A stretch of DNA of 64,000 nt from NCBI RefSeq assembly GCF_003952185.1, contig NZ_RXFS01000014.1, positions 1 through 64,000 on the forward strand, in the 5' to 3' direction. The notes beneath the pieces are model-generated. The model worked only from the letters and a program-made list of their open reading frames with translations, did not search any database and was not told the DNA's origin. Shown in pieces: positions 43,545 through 52,433 of the stretch. Position numbers and translations under genes: made by a program. Source of the DNA: Variovorax sp. 679 (lineage in GTDB: Bacteria; Pseudomonadota; Gammaproteobacteria; Burkholderiales; Burkholderiaceae_C). The stretch's first letter is position 1. Every line of letters starts with the position of its first letter.

Positions 43545-45085
43545 GCACGATCGGAACCAGCAAAGGCAGCGTCGCCGTCGAATTCGACGGTGTCGTGAAG
43601 TCGTTCGGCCCGGTGCAGGTGCTGCACGGCGTGAGCTTCGCGCTCGCGCCCGGTCACGTCTACGGCCTGCTCGGCGAGAACGGCGCGGGCAAGTCCACGC
43701 TGATGAAGATCCTGGCCGGCTACGAATCGCTCACCGGCGGCACGCTGCGCGTCAACGCACAGCCGCAGCAGTTCGCGAGCTCGCGCGACGCAGAGGCGCT
43801 GGGCATCGTGCTGATCCACCAGGAGTTCAACCTCGCCGAAGACCTGAGCGTGGCGCAGAACATCTTCCTGGGCCATGAAAAGAAGAAGGGCTGGCTGCTC
43901 GACGACGCCGCCATGGAGCGCGACGCCGCCTCCGCGCTCGCGGCCGTCGGCCTGAACATCGACCCCCGCACCAAGGTGCGAAAGCTCATCGTCGCCGAGA
44001 AGCAGCTCGTGGAGATCGCGAAGGCCATCGCCCGCCACGCACGCCTGCTCGTCATGGACGAACCCACGGCCACGCTCACGCCGGGCGAGACCGAGCGCCT
44101 CTTCAAGCTCATCGCGCAGCTGCGCGCCGATGGCGTCACCATCGTCTACATCTCGCACAAGCTCGACGAGGTGGAGCAGGTGACGGACGAGGTCATCGTC
44201 ATGCGCGACGGCCGCTTCGTCGCGCGCTCGCCCACCGCCGACGTCACGCGCCAGCAGATGGCCAACCTCATGGTCGGCCGCGAGCTGGCCGATCTCTATC
44301 CGCCGCGCGACGTGGTCGTCGCCGCCGACGCGCCAGCCATGCGCGTGCGCAATTTCAGCGTGCCCGGCTGGGCACAGGATGCGAGCTTCGAAGTGCGTCC
44401 CGGCGAGATCCTCGGCTTCGCCGGTCTCGTCGGCGCGGGTCGCACCGAACTCTTCGAGGGCCTGCTAGGCCTGCGGCCTGCCAGCGGCGGCAGCGTCGAG
44501 ATGCTCGGCAAGCCTGTTCCCCAAGCCAAGGGCTGGCGCAACCCGCGCGACGCAGCGAAGCACGGCCTCACTTATCTGAGCGAAGACCGCAAGGGCAAGG
44601 GCCTGCACGTCAACTTCGGCCTGCGCCAGAACCTCACGCTGATGGCCCTCGAGCGCTATGCGCAGCCCTGGCTCAAGCCCGATGCCGAGCGCGACGCGCT
44701 GGCCGAGGCGGTGAAGGACTACGGCATCCGCACCGGCTCGCTCGACGTGAAGGCTTCGTCGCTATCGGGCGGCAACCAGCAGAAGCTCGCACTCGCCAAG
44801 GTGCTGCAGCCCCGACCGAAGGTGGTGGTGCTCGACGAGCCCACGCGCGGCGTCGACGTGGGCGCCAAGCGCGACATCTATTTCCTGATCCAGCGACTCG
44901 CCCGCGAAGGGCTCGCGGTGATCGTCGTCTCGTCGGAGCTGATGGAACTGATCGGCCTGTGCCACCGCGTCGCGGTGATGCGCGCGGGCCGCATCGTCGC
45001 CACGCTCGATGCCGACCATCTGACAGAAGAGGAGCTCATCGCTCATGCCACCGGAACAGCAGACACCACCGCCGCGCACGCTTGA
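43541..45085 (+). CDS. Sugar ABC transporter ATP-binding protein
   Basis: 514 residues with two ABC domains in tandem, as in RbsA/XylG/MglA. The first has Walker A GENGAGKST (45-53), the region VAEKQLVEIAKAI and Walker B LLVMDEPTATLTPGE. The second has a degenerate Walker A (GLVGAGRTE), signature LSGGNQQKLALAKVL and VVVLDEPTRGVDVGAK. This pattern is typical of sugar importers. It overlaps the permease gene by 41 bases. Confidence 0.95.
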   Translation: MSTIGTSKGSVAVEFDGVVKSFGPVQVLHGVSFALAPGHVYGLLGENGAGKSTLMKILAGYESLTGGTLRVNAQPQQFASSRDAEALGIVLIHQEFNLAEDLSVAQNIFLGHEKKKGWLLDDAAMERDAASALAAVGLNIDPRTKVRKLIVAEKQLVEIAKAIARHARLLVMDEPTATLTPGETERLFKLIAQLRADGVTIVYISHKLDEVEQVTDEVIVMRDGRFVARSPTADVTRQQMANLMVGRELADLYPPRDVVVAADAPAMRVRNFSVPGWAQDASFEVRPGEILGFAGLVGAGRTELFEGLLGLRPASGGSVEMLGKPVPQAKGWRNPRDAAKHGLTYLSEDRKGKGLHVNFGLRQNLTLMALERYAQPWLKPDAERDALAEAVKDYGIRTGSLDVKASSLSGGNQQKLALAKVLQPRPKVVVLDEPTRGVDVGAKRDIYFLIQRLAREGLAVIVVSSELMELIGLCHRVAVMRAGRIVATLDADHLTEEELIAHATGTADTTAAHA

Positions 45086-46079
45086 GGCCGCGCAGCAGCA
45101 GCACCGCAGCGAGGCGAAGCCGCGCTGGACCGAGCGCCTGCACGGCCTCGGCCCGGTCATCGGCCTCGTGCTGCTGTGCATCGCCGGCACGCTGCTGAAC
45201 GGCGACTTCGCCACGCTCGACAACGCGATGAACGTGCTCACGCGCACGGCCTTCATCGGCATCATCGCGGTGGGCATGTGCTTCGTGATCATCTCGGGCG
45301 GCATCGACCTGTCGGTGGGCTCGATGGCCGCGCTCATCGCGGGCAGCGTGATCATGTTCATCAACTGGGCCGGGCCTGCCTCGGGCTCGCCGCTGCTGGC
45401 GGTGGTGATGGGTGCGGTGCTGGCCGTGGTGCTCGGCGCGGTGTTCGGCCTCGCGCACGGCCTGCTCATCACCAAGGGCCGCATCGAGCCCTTCATCGTG
45501 ACGCTGGGCACGCTCGGCATCTTCCGCGCGTACCTCACGTATTTCGCCGACGGCGGCGCGCTCACGCTCGACAACGAACTGTCGGACCTCTACGCGCCGG
45601 TGTACTACGCGAGCCTAGCGGGCATCCCGGTGCCGGTATGGGTGTTCGTGATCGTCGCGGTCATCGGCGGCCTCATCCTCAACCGCACGGCCTACGGGCG
45701 CTACGTGCAGGCCATCGGCTCCAACGAGCAGGTGGCGCGCTACGCGGCCGTGGACGTCGACCGCGTGAAAATTCTCACCTACGTGCTGCTCGGCGTGTGC
45801 GTGGGCATCGCGACGCTGCTGTACGTGCCGCGACTGGGCTCGGCATCGCCGACCACCGGCCTGCTGTGGGAGCTGGAGGCGATCGCCGCCGTGATCGTCG
45901 GCGGCACGGCGCTCAAGGGCGGCGCGGGCAGTATCACCGGCACCGTGGTGGGCGCGATCCTGCTCTCGGTCATCAGCAACATCCTGAACCTCACCAGCAT
46001 CATCAGCGTGTACCTGAATGCTGCCGTGCAGGGCTTCGTGATCATCATCGTCGCGTTCCTGCAGCGCGGCAGGCGCTAG
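45045..46079 (+). CDS. Sugar ABC transporter permease
   Basis: 344 residues from the ATG at 45045 with AGAGGAG upstream, overlapping the ATPase gene. About eight to ten hydrophobic segments; family motifs include GGIDLSVGSMAALIAGSVIM, NRTAYGRYVQAIGSNEQVAR and IVGGTALKGGAGSITGTVVG. It is the RbsC-type channel. Ligand specificity is not visible. Confidence 0.95.
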   Translation: MPPEQQTPPPRTLEAAQQQHRSEAKPRWTERLHGLGPVIGLVLLCIAGTLLNGDFATLDNAMNVLTRTAFIGIIAVGMCFVIISGGIDLSVGSMAALIAGSVIMFINWAGPASGSPLLAVVMGAVLAVVLGAVFGLAHGLLITKGRIEPFIVTLGTLGIFRAYLTYFADGGALTLDNELSDLYAPVYYASLAGIPVPVWVFVIVAVIGGLILNRTAYGRYVQAIGSNEQVARYAAVDVDRVKILTYVLLGVCVGIATLLYVPRLGSASPTTGLLWELEAIAAVIVGGTALKGGAGSITGTVVGAILLSVISNILNLTSIISVYLNAAVQGFVIIIVAFLQRGRR

Positions 46080-46122
46080 TTCTTTCCCGTTCCGTTCCAT
46101 CAACCAAGAGGAGACATCCAGC

Positions 46123-47085
46123 ATGACGACTTTCACCCGACGCCTCGCGCTCACGGCGGTTGCCGCCGCAGCGTTCGCCAGCCTGCCCGCGCTTGCCGCG
46201 GAAAAGGTCAACCTCGGCGTTTCGATTCCGGCGGCCACGCACAGCTTCATGGGCGGCATCAACTACTGGGCCAACCAGGCGAAGAAAGACCTGGAGAAGG
46301 AGCACAAGGACCTGAAGATCACCATCAAGACGGCCGCCAACGCGCCCGAACAGGCCAACCAGCTGCAGGACCTCTCGACCGTCACCAAGATCAACGCGCT
46401 GGTCGTGTTCCCCTTCGAGTCGGCGGCGCTGACCAAGCCCGTGGCGCAGGTCAAGGCCAAGGGCGCCTACGTGACGGTGGTCGACCGCGGCCTCACCGAC
46501 ACCAGCGCGCAGGACGCCTACGTGGCCGGCGACAACACCGCCTTCGGCAAGATCCCGGCCGAGTACATCGTGAAGCAGCTCGGCGGCAAGGGCAACGTGG
46601 TGGCGCTGCGCGGCATCGCGACCACGCTCGACAACGAACGCATGGACGCCTTCAACGCGGTGCTCAAGGGCAGCCCCGACATCAAGCTGCTCGACGCCAA
46701 GTACGCCAACTGGAACCGCGACGACGCCTTCAAGGTCACGCAGGACTACCTGACGCGCTTCAAGAGCATCGACGCCATCTGGGCCGCCGACGACGACATG
46801 GCCGTGGGCGTGCTCAAGGCCATCGAGCAGGCCAAGCGCGACGACATCAAAATCATCTTCGGCGGCGCGGGCGCCAAGGGCATGGTCAAGACCATCATGG
46901 ACGGCAAGGACAAGCGCATCACGGCCGACGTGAGCTACTCGCCCAAGTTCATCTACGACGCGATCAAGCTCACGGCCGAGGCACGCCTGAAGGGCGAGAA
47001 GCTGCCGGCGACGACCATCATTCCATCGGTGCTCATCACGAAGGAAAACGCCAAGGACTTCTACCACCCGAACTCGCCTTTCTGA
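46123..47085 (+). CDS. Sugar ABC transporter substrate-binding protein
   Basis: 320 residues, with a signal peptide (start MTTFTRRLALTAVAAAAFAS) and a two-lobe periplasmic-binding fold: VNLGVSIPAATHSFMGGINY, INALVVFPFESAALTKPVAQ and DAIWAADDDMAVGVLKAIEQ. The RbsB-like family binds pentoses, hexoses or polyols. AAGAGGAG precedes the ATG. With the ATPase, the permease and a dehydrogenase, it forms an uptake route for an unknown sugar or polyol. Confidence 0.93.
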   Translation: MTTFTRRLALTAVAAAAFASLPALAAEKVNLGVSIPAATHSFMGGINYWANQAKKDLEKEHKDLKITIKTAANAPEQANQLQDLSTVTKINALVVFPFESAALTKPVAQVKAKGAYVTVVDRGLTDTSAQDAYVAGDNTAFGKIPAEYIVKQLGGKGNVVALRGIATTLDNERMDAFNAVLKGSPDIKLLDAKYANWNRDDAFKVTQDYLTRFKSIDAIWAADDDMAVGVLKAIEQAKRDDIKIIFGGAGAKGMVKTIMDGKDKRITADVSYSPKFIYDAIKLTAEARLKGEKLPATTIIPSVLITKENAKDFYHPNSPF

Positions 47086-47094
47086 GTTCGCCCC

Positions 47095-47186
47095 CCAGGC
47101 TTCGCGCACTTCGTGTCGCTACGCCAACTCCCTTCCGGGGGCAACGCCCGCGGCCCGGCGAAGCCGGTTCCGCGGTGTTCCTCGAA
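47095..47186 (+). repeat. Hairpin repeat, copy 2
   Basis: About 92 bases, matching copies at 42074 and 59111 with a few base changes, including a G+C-conserving change in the second hairpin. It lies between the substrate-binding protein and the oxidoreductase gene and ends 10 bases before the latter's ATG. It may therefore form part of the leader of that gene. Confidence 0.85.
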
Positions 47187-47195
47187 GAACACGAC

Positions 47196-48362
47196 ATGAC
47201 CGATACACATCTTCGCAAACTGCGCTACGCCATGGTCGGCGGCGGGCGCGACGCCTTCATCGGCGCCGTGCACCGCAAGGCCATGGCGCTCGACGGGCAG
47301 ATCGAGCTCGTCGCGGGCGCGCTGTCGTCGAGCCCGGACAAGGCGCGCGCATCGGGCCGCGACCTCGGCCTGGCCGATGACCGCAACCACGGCGAGTGGC
47401 AATCGCTGCTGGCCGACGAGCTGAAGCGTCCCGAGGGCGAGCGCATCGACTTCGTGTCGATCGTCACGCCCAACCACGTGCACTTTCCGGTGGCGCAAGC
47501 CTTCGCCGAGGCGGGCTTCCATGTGGTGTGCGACAAGCCGCTGGTGCACACGCGCGAGCAGGCCGACGCGCTGGTCGCGACCGTCGCGCAGAAGGGCACG
47601 GTGTTCGGCGTCACCTACAACTACACCGGCTATCCGATGGTGCGGCAGGCGCGCGAGATGGTGCGCTCGGGTCAGCTCGGCGAAGTGCGAAAGGTCGTCG
47701 TCGAATACAACCAGGGCTGGCTCGCGAGCCATGTCGAGGGCAGCGGCGGCAACAAGCAGGCCGACTGGCGCACCGACCCCGCGCGCAGCGGCGCGGCAGG
47801 CGCCATCGGCGACATCGGCTCGCATGCCGAGAACCTCGTGGCCACCGTCACCGGGCTGCGCATCGAGAGCCTGTGTGCCGACCTCGGCGCGCTGGTGCCG
47901 GGCCGGATGCTCGACGACGACGGCAGCCTGCTGCTGCGCTTCGAGGGCGGTGCGCGCGGCGTGCTCATCGCCTCGCAGATCAACACCGGCCTGGAGAACG
48001 ACCTGCGCCTGCGCGTGTCGGGCACGCTGGGCACGCTCGAATGGCACCAGGAGCAGCCGAGCCGGCTGGTGCACCTGCCGCACGACGGACCGCTGCAGGT
48101 GCTGACGCGCGGCGCGCCGTGGCTGTGCGAGTCCGCGAAGCGCGCGAGCCGGCTGCCGGCGGGGCACCCCGAAGGCTTCATCGAAGCCTTCGCCAACGTG
48201 TATGCGGGCGTGGCGGCGGACATCCGTGCACGGCTCGCGGGACGGCCCGCCGATCCGCTGGCCGCCGACTATCCGCGCGTGGAGGACGGCGCGCGAGGCG
48301 TGCGCTTCATCGAACGCACGGTGGCGTCGTCGAAAAGCGAATTAAAGTGGACGCCCTGGTAG
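47196..48362 (+). CDS. Gfo/Idh/MocA family oxidoreductase
   Basis: 388 residues from the ATG at 47196. The NAD-binding start is RYAMVGGGRDAFIGAVHRKA, followed by FVSIVTPNHVHFPVAQAFAE and VVCDKPLVHT, where the lysine is the catalytic one. GAIGDIGSHAENLV is the second family motif. It oxidises a sugar, sugar acid or inositol and probably acts on the substrate imported by the transporter upstream. The ribosome binding site is weak, and the repeat lies immediately before the gene. Confidence 0.9.
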   Translation: MTDTHLRKLRYAMVGGGRDAFIGAVHRKAMALDGQIELVAGALSSSPDKARASGRDLGLADDRNHGEWQSLLADELKRPEGERIDFVSIVTPNHVHFPVAQAFAEAGFHVVCDKPLVHTREQADALVATVAQKGTVFGVTYNYTGYPMVRQAREMVRSGQLGEVRKVVVEYNQGWLASHVEGSGGNKQADWRTDPARSGAAGAIGDIGSHAENLVATVTGLRIESLCADLGALVPGRMLDDDGSLLLRFEGGARGVLIASQINTGLENDLRLRVSGTLGTLEWHQEQPSRLVHLPHDGPLQVLTRGAPWLCESAKRASRLPAGHPEGFIEAFANVYAGVAADIRARLAGRPADPLAADYPRVEDGARGVRFIERTVASSKSELKWTPW

Positions 48363-48387
48363 CGCGCTGTGCGCTGTACGGGCTTCC

Positions 48388-49065
48388 ATGACACCTTCCG
48401 CTTCCGAAGACACCTCTTCTCCGTCGGTGCCGCCCTGGCTGGCCGCTCTCTGGCGCCGCTGCATCACGCTGTTTCCCCTGAAGCTGGTCGGCAACACCGT
48501 CGCCACGCTCGGCTTCTTCCCGCTGTACTTCTGGATCATGAAGAGCGCCGGGCAGGCATGGGTGCTGCCGCTCACGCCCATCGACCGGTTGATCGCCTTC
48601 TGGCCGGCGCTGCTGCCGGTGTATCTCTCGCTCTGGGGCTACATCGCGCTGCCGGTGCTGCTGGCCAGGGACAGGCGCGAGCTGCTGGGCTTCTCTTTCG
48701 GCTGCGCGGCGATGACGGCCATTGCGCTGCTCGTGTTCTGGTTCATGCCCACGGCGATTCCAAACTTCGTGGTCGACACCACGCCCGGCACTTCGCTGCA
48801 GTTCCTCAAGATGGTCGACTCGGCCGGCAATGCCTTTCCCTCGCTGCATGTCTCCTTTTCGGTGTTCACCTGCGTCGCGCTGGCCCGGCAGCTGCGCGCG
48901 GTGGGGGCTCCCGCCTGGCTGCGCGTTGCCAACGTGGCCTGGGCCGCGGGCATCGTCTATTCGACGATGGCGGTGCGCCAGCATGTGCTGATCGACGTGC
49001 TGGGCGGCTTCGCGCTGGGCGTGGCGCTTGGCGTCGTCACGCGGCAACGCAACGCGGTGGCGTAG
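48388..49065 (+). CDS. PAP2-family membrane phosphatase
   Basis: 225 residues with five or six hydrophobic segments. The catalytic motifs of the PAP2 superfamily are NAFPSLHVSFSVFTCV and, later, YSTMAVRQHVLIDVLGGFAL, with the two histidines in place; the first motif of the classic set is weak. It may act on phospholipid or inositol phosphate headgroups. It starts 25 bases after the oxidoreductase. Confidence 0.82.
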   Translation: MTPSASEDTSSPSVPPWLAALWRRCITLFPLKLVGNTVATLGFFPLYFWIMKSAGQAWVLPLTPIDRLIAFWPALLPVYLSLWGYIALPVLLARDRRELLGFSFGCAAMTAIALLVFWFMPTAIPNFVVDTTPGTSLQFLKMVDSAGNAFPSLHVSFSVFTCVALARQLRAVGAPAWLRVANVAWAAGIVYSTMAVRQHVLIDVLGGFALGVALGVVTRQRNAVA

Positions 49066-49142
49066 GCCGATCGCGGTATTCCCGCACGGCGGCGCGCACG
49101 GTACAACCCGGGCTTCGCCATTCAACGCAGCGGGAGTCCGTC

Positions 49143-49691
49143 ATGAAATTTCCCTTGTCCGCCGTCGTGGCCTGCATCGCGGCCACCGTCGTCGCGGGCC
49201 CCGCGTTCGCCCTTGATTTCCCCTCGCGCAAGCCCGGCCTCTGGGAAATCCAGACGCAGACGGGGGAGGCCGCGGGCGGCAAGGGCGCCGCTGCCGGCAC
49301 GGGCGGCGCCCACACCATGCAGCAGTGCATCGACGCCTCCACCGACAAGGCGTTGCGCGACATGGGCCAGAGCATGGGAAAGGACCTGTGCTCGAAGCAG
49401 GAGCTGCGCACCGATGGCGGCAAGCTGGTCATGGATTCGGTCTGCAAGATCGGCAACACCGTCGCCACCTCGCATGCCGTGATCAGCGGCGACTTCAGCT
49501 CCGCCTACCGCATGGAGAGCAAGTCGACCTACGACCCGCCGCTGATGGGCCGCGCCGAGGGCACGAGCGCCATGGAGGCCAGGTGGATCGGCCCCTGCAA
49601 GGCCGACCAGAAGCCGGGCGACATGGTCATGCCCAACGGCATGAAGATGAACGTGCTCGACATGATGAAGAACCGGCCGAAGCGCCCATAA
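49143..49691 (+). CDS. DUF3617-type exported protein
   Basis: 182 residues from the ATG at 49143. Signal peptide (start MKFPLSAVVACIAATVVAGP), then the family start KPGLWEIQTQTGE and an arrangement of four cysteines (MQQCIDAS, DLCSKQ, SVCKIG, GPCKAD). DUF3617 proteins are periplasmic and of unknown role. It is the usual length. Confidence 0.82.
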   Translation: MKFPLSAVVACIAATVVAGPAFALDFPSRKPGLWEIQTQTGEAAGGKGAAAGTGGAHTMQQCIDASTDKALRDMGQSMGKDLCSKQELRTDGGKLVMDSVCKIGNTVATSHAVISGDFSSAYRMESKSTYDPPLMGRAEGTSAMEARWIGPCKADQKPGDMVMPNGMKMNVLDMMKNRPKRP

Positions 49692-49749
49692 GGCCGACAA
49701 GCCGCTGCCCGGCGGCGCGAAACCCCGGCTGCGCCTACGATGGCGTGCC

Positions 49750-50781
49750 ATGCCTCCCGCAAAGCAGGAAGAAGACCTCCTCGTCGTCGCCAGGCCCGAG
49801 GGCCTGTACTGCCCGCCCGGCGATTTCTACATCGACCCGTGGCGGCCGGTGGCGCGCGCCGTCATCACGCACGCGCATTCCGACCATGCGCGCCCCGGCC
49901 ACGCGCACTACCTGGCCCACACCGACAGCGCCGGTACGCTGCGCACGCGGCTGGGCAACGACATCGACCTGCAGACGCTGGCCTACGGCGAGGCCATCGA
50001 GCACCACGGCGTGCGTGTCTCGCTGCATCCGGCGGGGCATGTGCTGGGCTCGGCCCAGGTGCGGCTCGAACACGGCGGGCGCGTGTGGGTGGCCTCGGGC
50101 GACTACAAGACCGAGCCCGACGGCACTTGCGCGCCCTTCGAGCCCGTGCGCTGCGACACCTTCATCACTGAATCGACCTTCGGCCTGCCCATCTACCGCT
50201 GGCCCACACAAGCCGTGCTGTTCGCGGAGATCGACGCATGGTGGCGCGCCAACGCGGAAGCGGGGCGCGCGTCGGTGCTGTTCTGCTATGCCTTCGGCAA
50301 GGCGCAGCGCATCCTGCACGGCGTGGACGCGAGCATCGGGCCCATCGTCGTGCATGGGGCGGTGGAGCCGCTCAATGCCGTCTACCGGGCGGCCGGCGTG
50401 GCGTTGCCGCCCACCTTGCGCGCGGGAGACGAGGGCGTCGATGCCGCACTGCTGAAGCACGCGCTGGTGCTCGCGCCGCCATCCGCGCAGGGCTCGCCAT
50501 GGATGAAGCGCTTCGGCAACTACGCCGATGCCTTCGCGAGCGGATGGATGCAGCTGCGCGGCACGCGGCGGCGGCGCGGCGTGGACCGGGGCTTCGTGAT
50601 GTCCGACCATGCCGACTGGCCCGGCCTGCAGCAGGCCATTGCGGGCACTGGAGCCGAACGCGTGTTCGTCACGCACGGCAGCGTGCAGGTGATGGTGCGA
50701 TGGCTGAGCGAGAACGGCCTCGATGCGCAGTCCTTCAAGACCGAGTACGGCGACGAGGATGACCGGGAGGCCGGTGCATGA
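49750..50781 (+). CDS. Ligase-associated exonuclease, MBL fold
   Basis: 343 residues. The MBL metal motif is THAHSDHARPG (His41, 43, Asp45, His46), and the family adds LHPAGHVLGSAQVRLEHGG and the ESTFGLPIYRWP region. It is the DNA 3' exonuclease of the ligase-helicase-exonuclease set found in many proteobacteria. It overlaps the ligase gene by four bases, so the set is co-translated. Confidence 0.92.
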   Translation: MPPAKQEEDLLVVARPEGLYCPPGDFYIDPWRPVARAVITHAHSDHARPGHAHYLAHTDSAGTLRTRLGNDIDLQTLAYGEAIEHHGVRVSLHPAGHVLGSAQVRLEHGGRVWVASGDYKTEPDGTCAPFEPVRCDTFITESTFGLPIYRWPTQAVLFAEIDAWWRANAEAGRASVLFCYAFGKAQRILHGVDASIGPIVVHGAVEPLNAVYRAAGVALPPTLRAGDEGVDAALLKHALVLAPPSAQGSPWMKRFGNYADAFASGWMQLRGTRRRRGVDRGFVMSDHADWPGLQQAIAGTGAERVFVTHGSVQVMVRWLSENGLDAQSFKTEYGDEDDREAGA

Positions 50782-52433
50782 AGGCCTTCGCCGCCCTCTA
50801 TCGCGAACTCGACGCCAGCACGTCGAGCCTCGCCAAGCAGGCGGCGTTGCAGCGCTACCTGCGCGAGGCCGATGCAGCCGACGCCGCATGGGCCGTCTAC
50901 TTCCTGGCAGGCGGCAAGCCGCGCCAGCTCGTGCCCGTCAAGCTGCTGCGCCTGCTCGCGCAGGAAGCCGCGGGCCTGCCCGAATGGCTGTTCGACGAAA
51001 GCTACGACGCCGTGGGCGACCTCGCCGAAACCATCGCGCTGCTGTTGCCGCCTCCGGACGCGGCGCACGAACTCGGCCTCGCGGGTTGGGTAGAGCAGCA
51101 TCTGCTGCCGCTGCGCGAAGCCGCGAAGACGGCGCCCGACCAGCTCGCTGATCGCCTGCGCGCGCAATGGCGGCAGCTCGCTGCCGAGGAGCGGCTGGTG
51201 TACTTCAAGCTCATCACGGGCGCGTTCCGCGTCGGCGTGTCGAAGCTGCAGGTCACGCAGGCGCTGGCAGCGGTCGGCGGCATCGACGCCAAGCGCGTCG
51301 CGCAGCGGCTCATGGGCTACACGCACATCGGCGCGCAGCCACGGGCTGACGACTACCGCAAGCTGATCGCGCCCGAGTCGGGCGCCGAGCAGGTGCTGAA
51401 GACCAGCGGCCAGCCCTATCCCTTCTTCCTCGCGCATCCGTTCAACCTGCCGCTCGAGCAGTTCGATGCCGCGCTGGGCCCGCCTTCCGGCTGGATCGTG
51501 GAGTGGAAATGGGACGGCATCCGCGCGCAGCTCATCAAGCGCGCGGGTGCCGTGTGGGCGTGGTCGCGTGGCGAGGAGCTGGTGACGGAGCGTTTTCCCG
51601 AACTCGCCGTGCTCGGCGAGGCGCTGCCCGACGGCACCGTGCTCGACGGCGAGATCGTCGTGTGGCGAGACGGCCGCGTACAGCCCTTTGCCGAGCTGCA
51701 GAAGCGAATCGGCCGCAAGACGCTGGGTGCGAAGCTGCTGCGCGACATTCCCGTGGTGCTGCTGGCCTACGACATCCTCGAATGGGAGGGGCGCGACCTG
51801 CGCACGCTGCCGCAGTCGGAGCGCCGTGTGCTGCTCGATGACCTCGTCGCGCGCATGCAGCATCCCTCGCTGCAGCCGAGCCCGATGCTCACGGGGCCTG
51901 ACTGGCCCGACCTCTCGCGCCAGCGCGAAGCGGCACGCGCCATGGGCGTGGAAGGCTTGATGCTCAAGCGCCGCGACGCGCAGTACGGCGTGGGCCGCAC
52001 CAAGGACGTCGGCGTGTGGTGGAAGTGGAAGATCGATCCGCTGAGCGTCGATGCCGTGCTGATCTACGCGCAGCGCGGCCATGGCCGCCGCGCGAGCCTG
52101 TTCAGCGACTACACCTTCGCCGTGTGGGACGGCCCGCCCGAACAGGAAGACCGCAAGCTCGTGCCCTTCGCCAAGGCCTACTCGGGCCTCACCGACGCCG
52201 AGATGGCACGCGTGGACGCGATCATCCGCAAGACCACGGTGGAAAGCTTCGGACCGGTGAAGAGCGTGAAGCCCACGCTGGTGTTCGAGCTGGGCTTCGA
52301 GGGCATCGCGCGCAGCACGCGGCACAAGAGCGGCATCGCGGTGCGCTTTCCGCGGATGCTTCGGTGGCGGGAAGACAAGCCGGTGGAAGAAGCCGATACC
52401 TTGCAGACGCTGGCGGCGTTGTTGCCCATATGA
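50778..52433 (+). CDS. ATP-dependent DNA ligase
   Basis: 551 residues. The N-terminal domain is helical, and the adenylation motif is EWKWDGIRAQ with Lys244 as the AMP acceptor. VLDGEIVVW, GLMLKRRDAQYG and VWWKWK are the later ligase motifs. It seals DNA nicks with ATP and works with the exonuclease and helicase beside it. The stop overlaps the next gene by four bases. Confidence 0.95.
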   Translation: MKAFAALYRELDASTSSLAKQAALQRYLREADAADAAWAVYFLAGGKPRQLVPVKLLRLLAQEAAGLPEWLFDESYDAVGDLAETIALLLPPPDAAHELGLAGWVEQHLLPLREAAKTAPDQLADRLRAQWRQLAAEERLVYFKLITGAFRVGVSKLQVTQALAAVGGIDAKRVAQRLMGYTHIGAQPRADDYRKLIAPESGAEQVLKTSGQPYPFFLAHPFNLPLEQFDAALGPPSGWIVEWKWDGIRAQLIKRAGAVWAWSRGEELVTERFPELAVLGEALPDGTVLDGEIVVWRDGRVQPFAELQKRIGRKTLGAKLLRDIPVVLLAYDILEWEGRDLRTLPQSERRVLLDDLVARMQHPSLQPSPMLTGPDWPDLSRQREAARAMGVEGLMLKRRDAQYGVGRTKDVGVWWKWKIDPLSVDAVLIYAQRGHGRRASLFSDYTFAVWDGPPEQEDRKLVPFAKAYSGLTDAEMARVDAIIRKTTVESFGPVKSVKPTLVFELGFEGIARSTRHKSGIAVRFPRMLRWREDKPVEEADTLQTLAALLPI

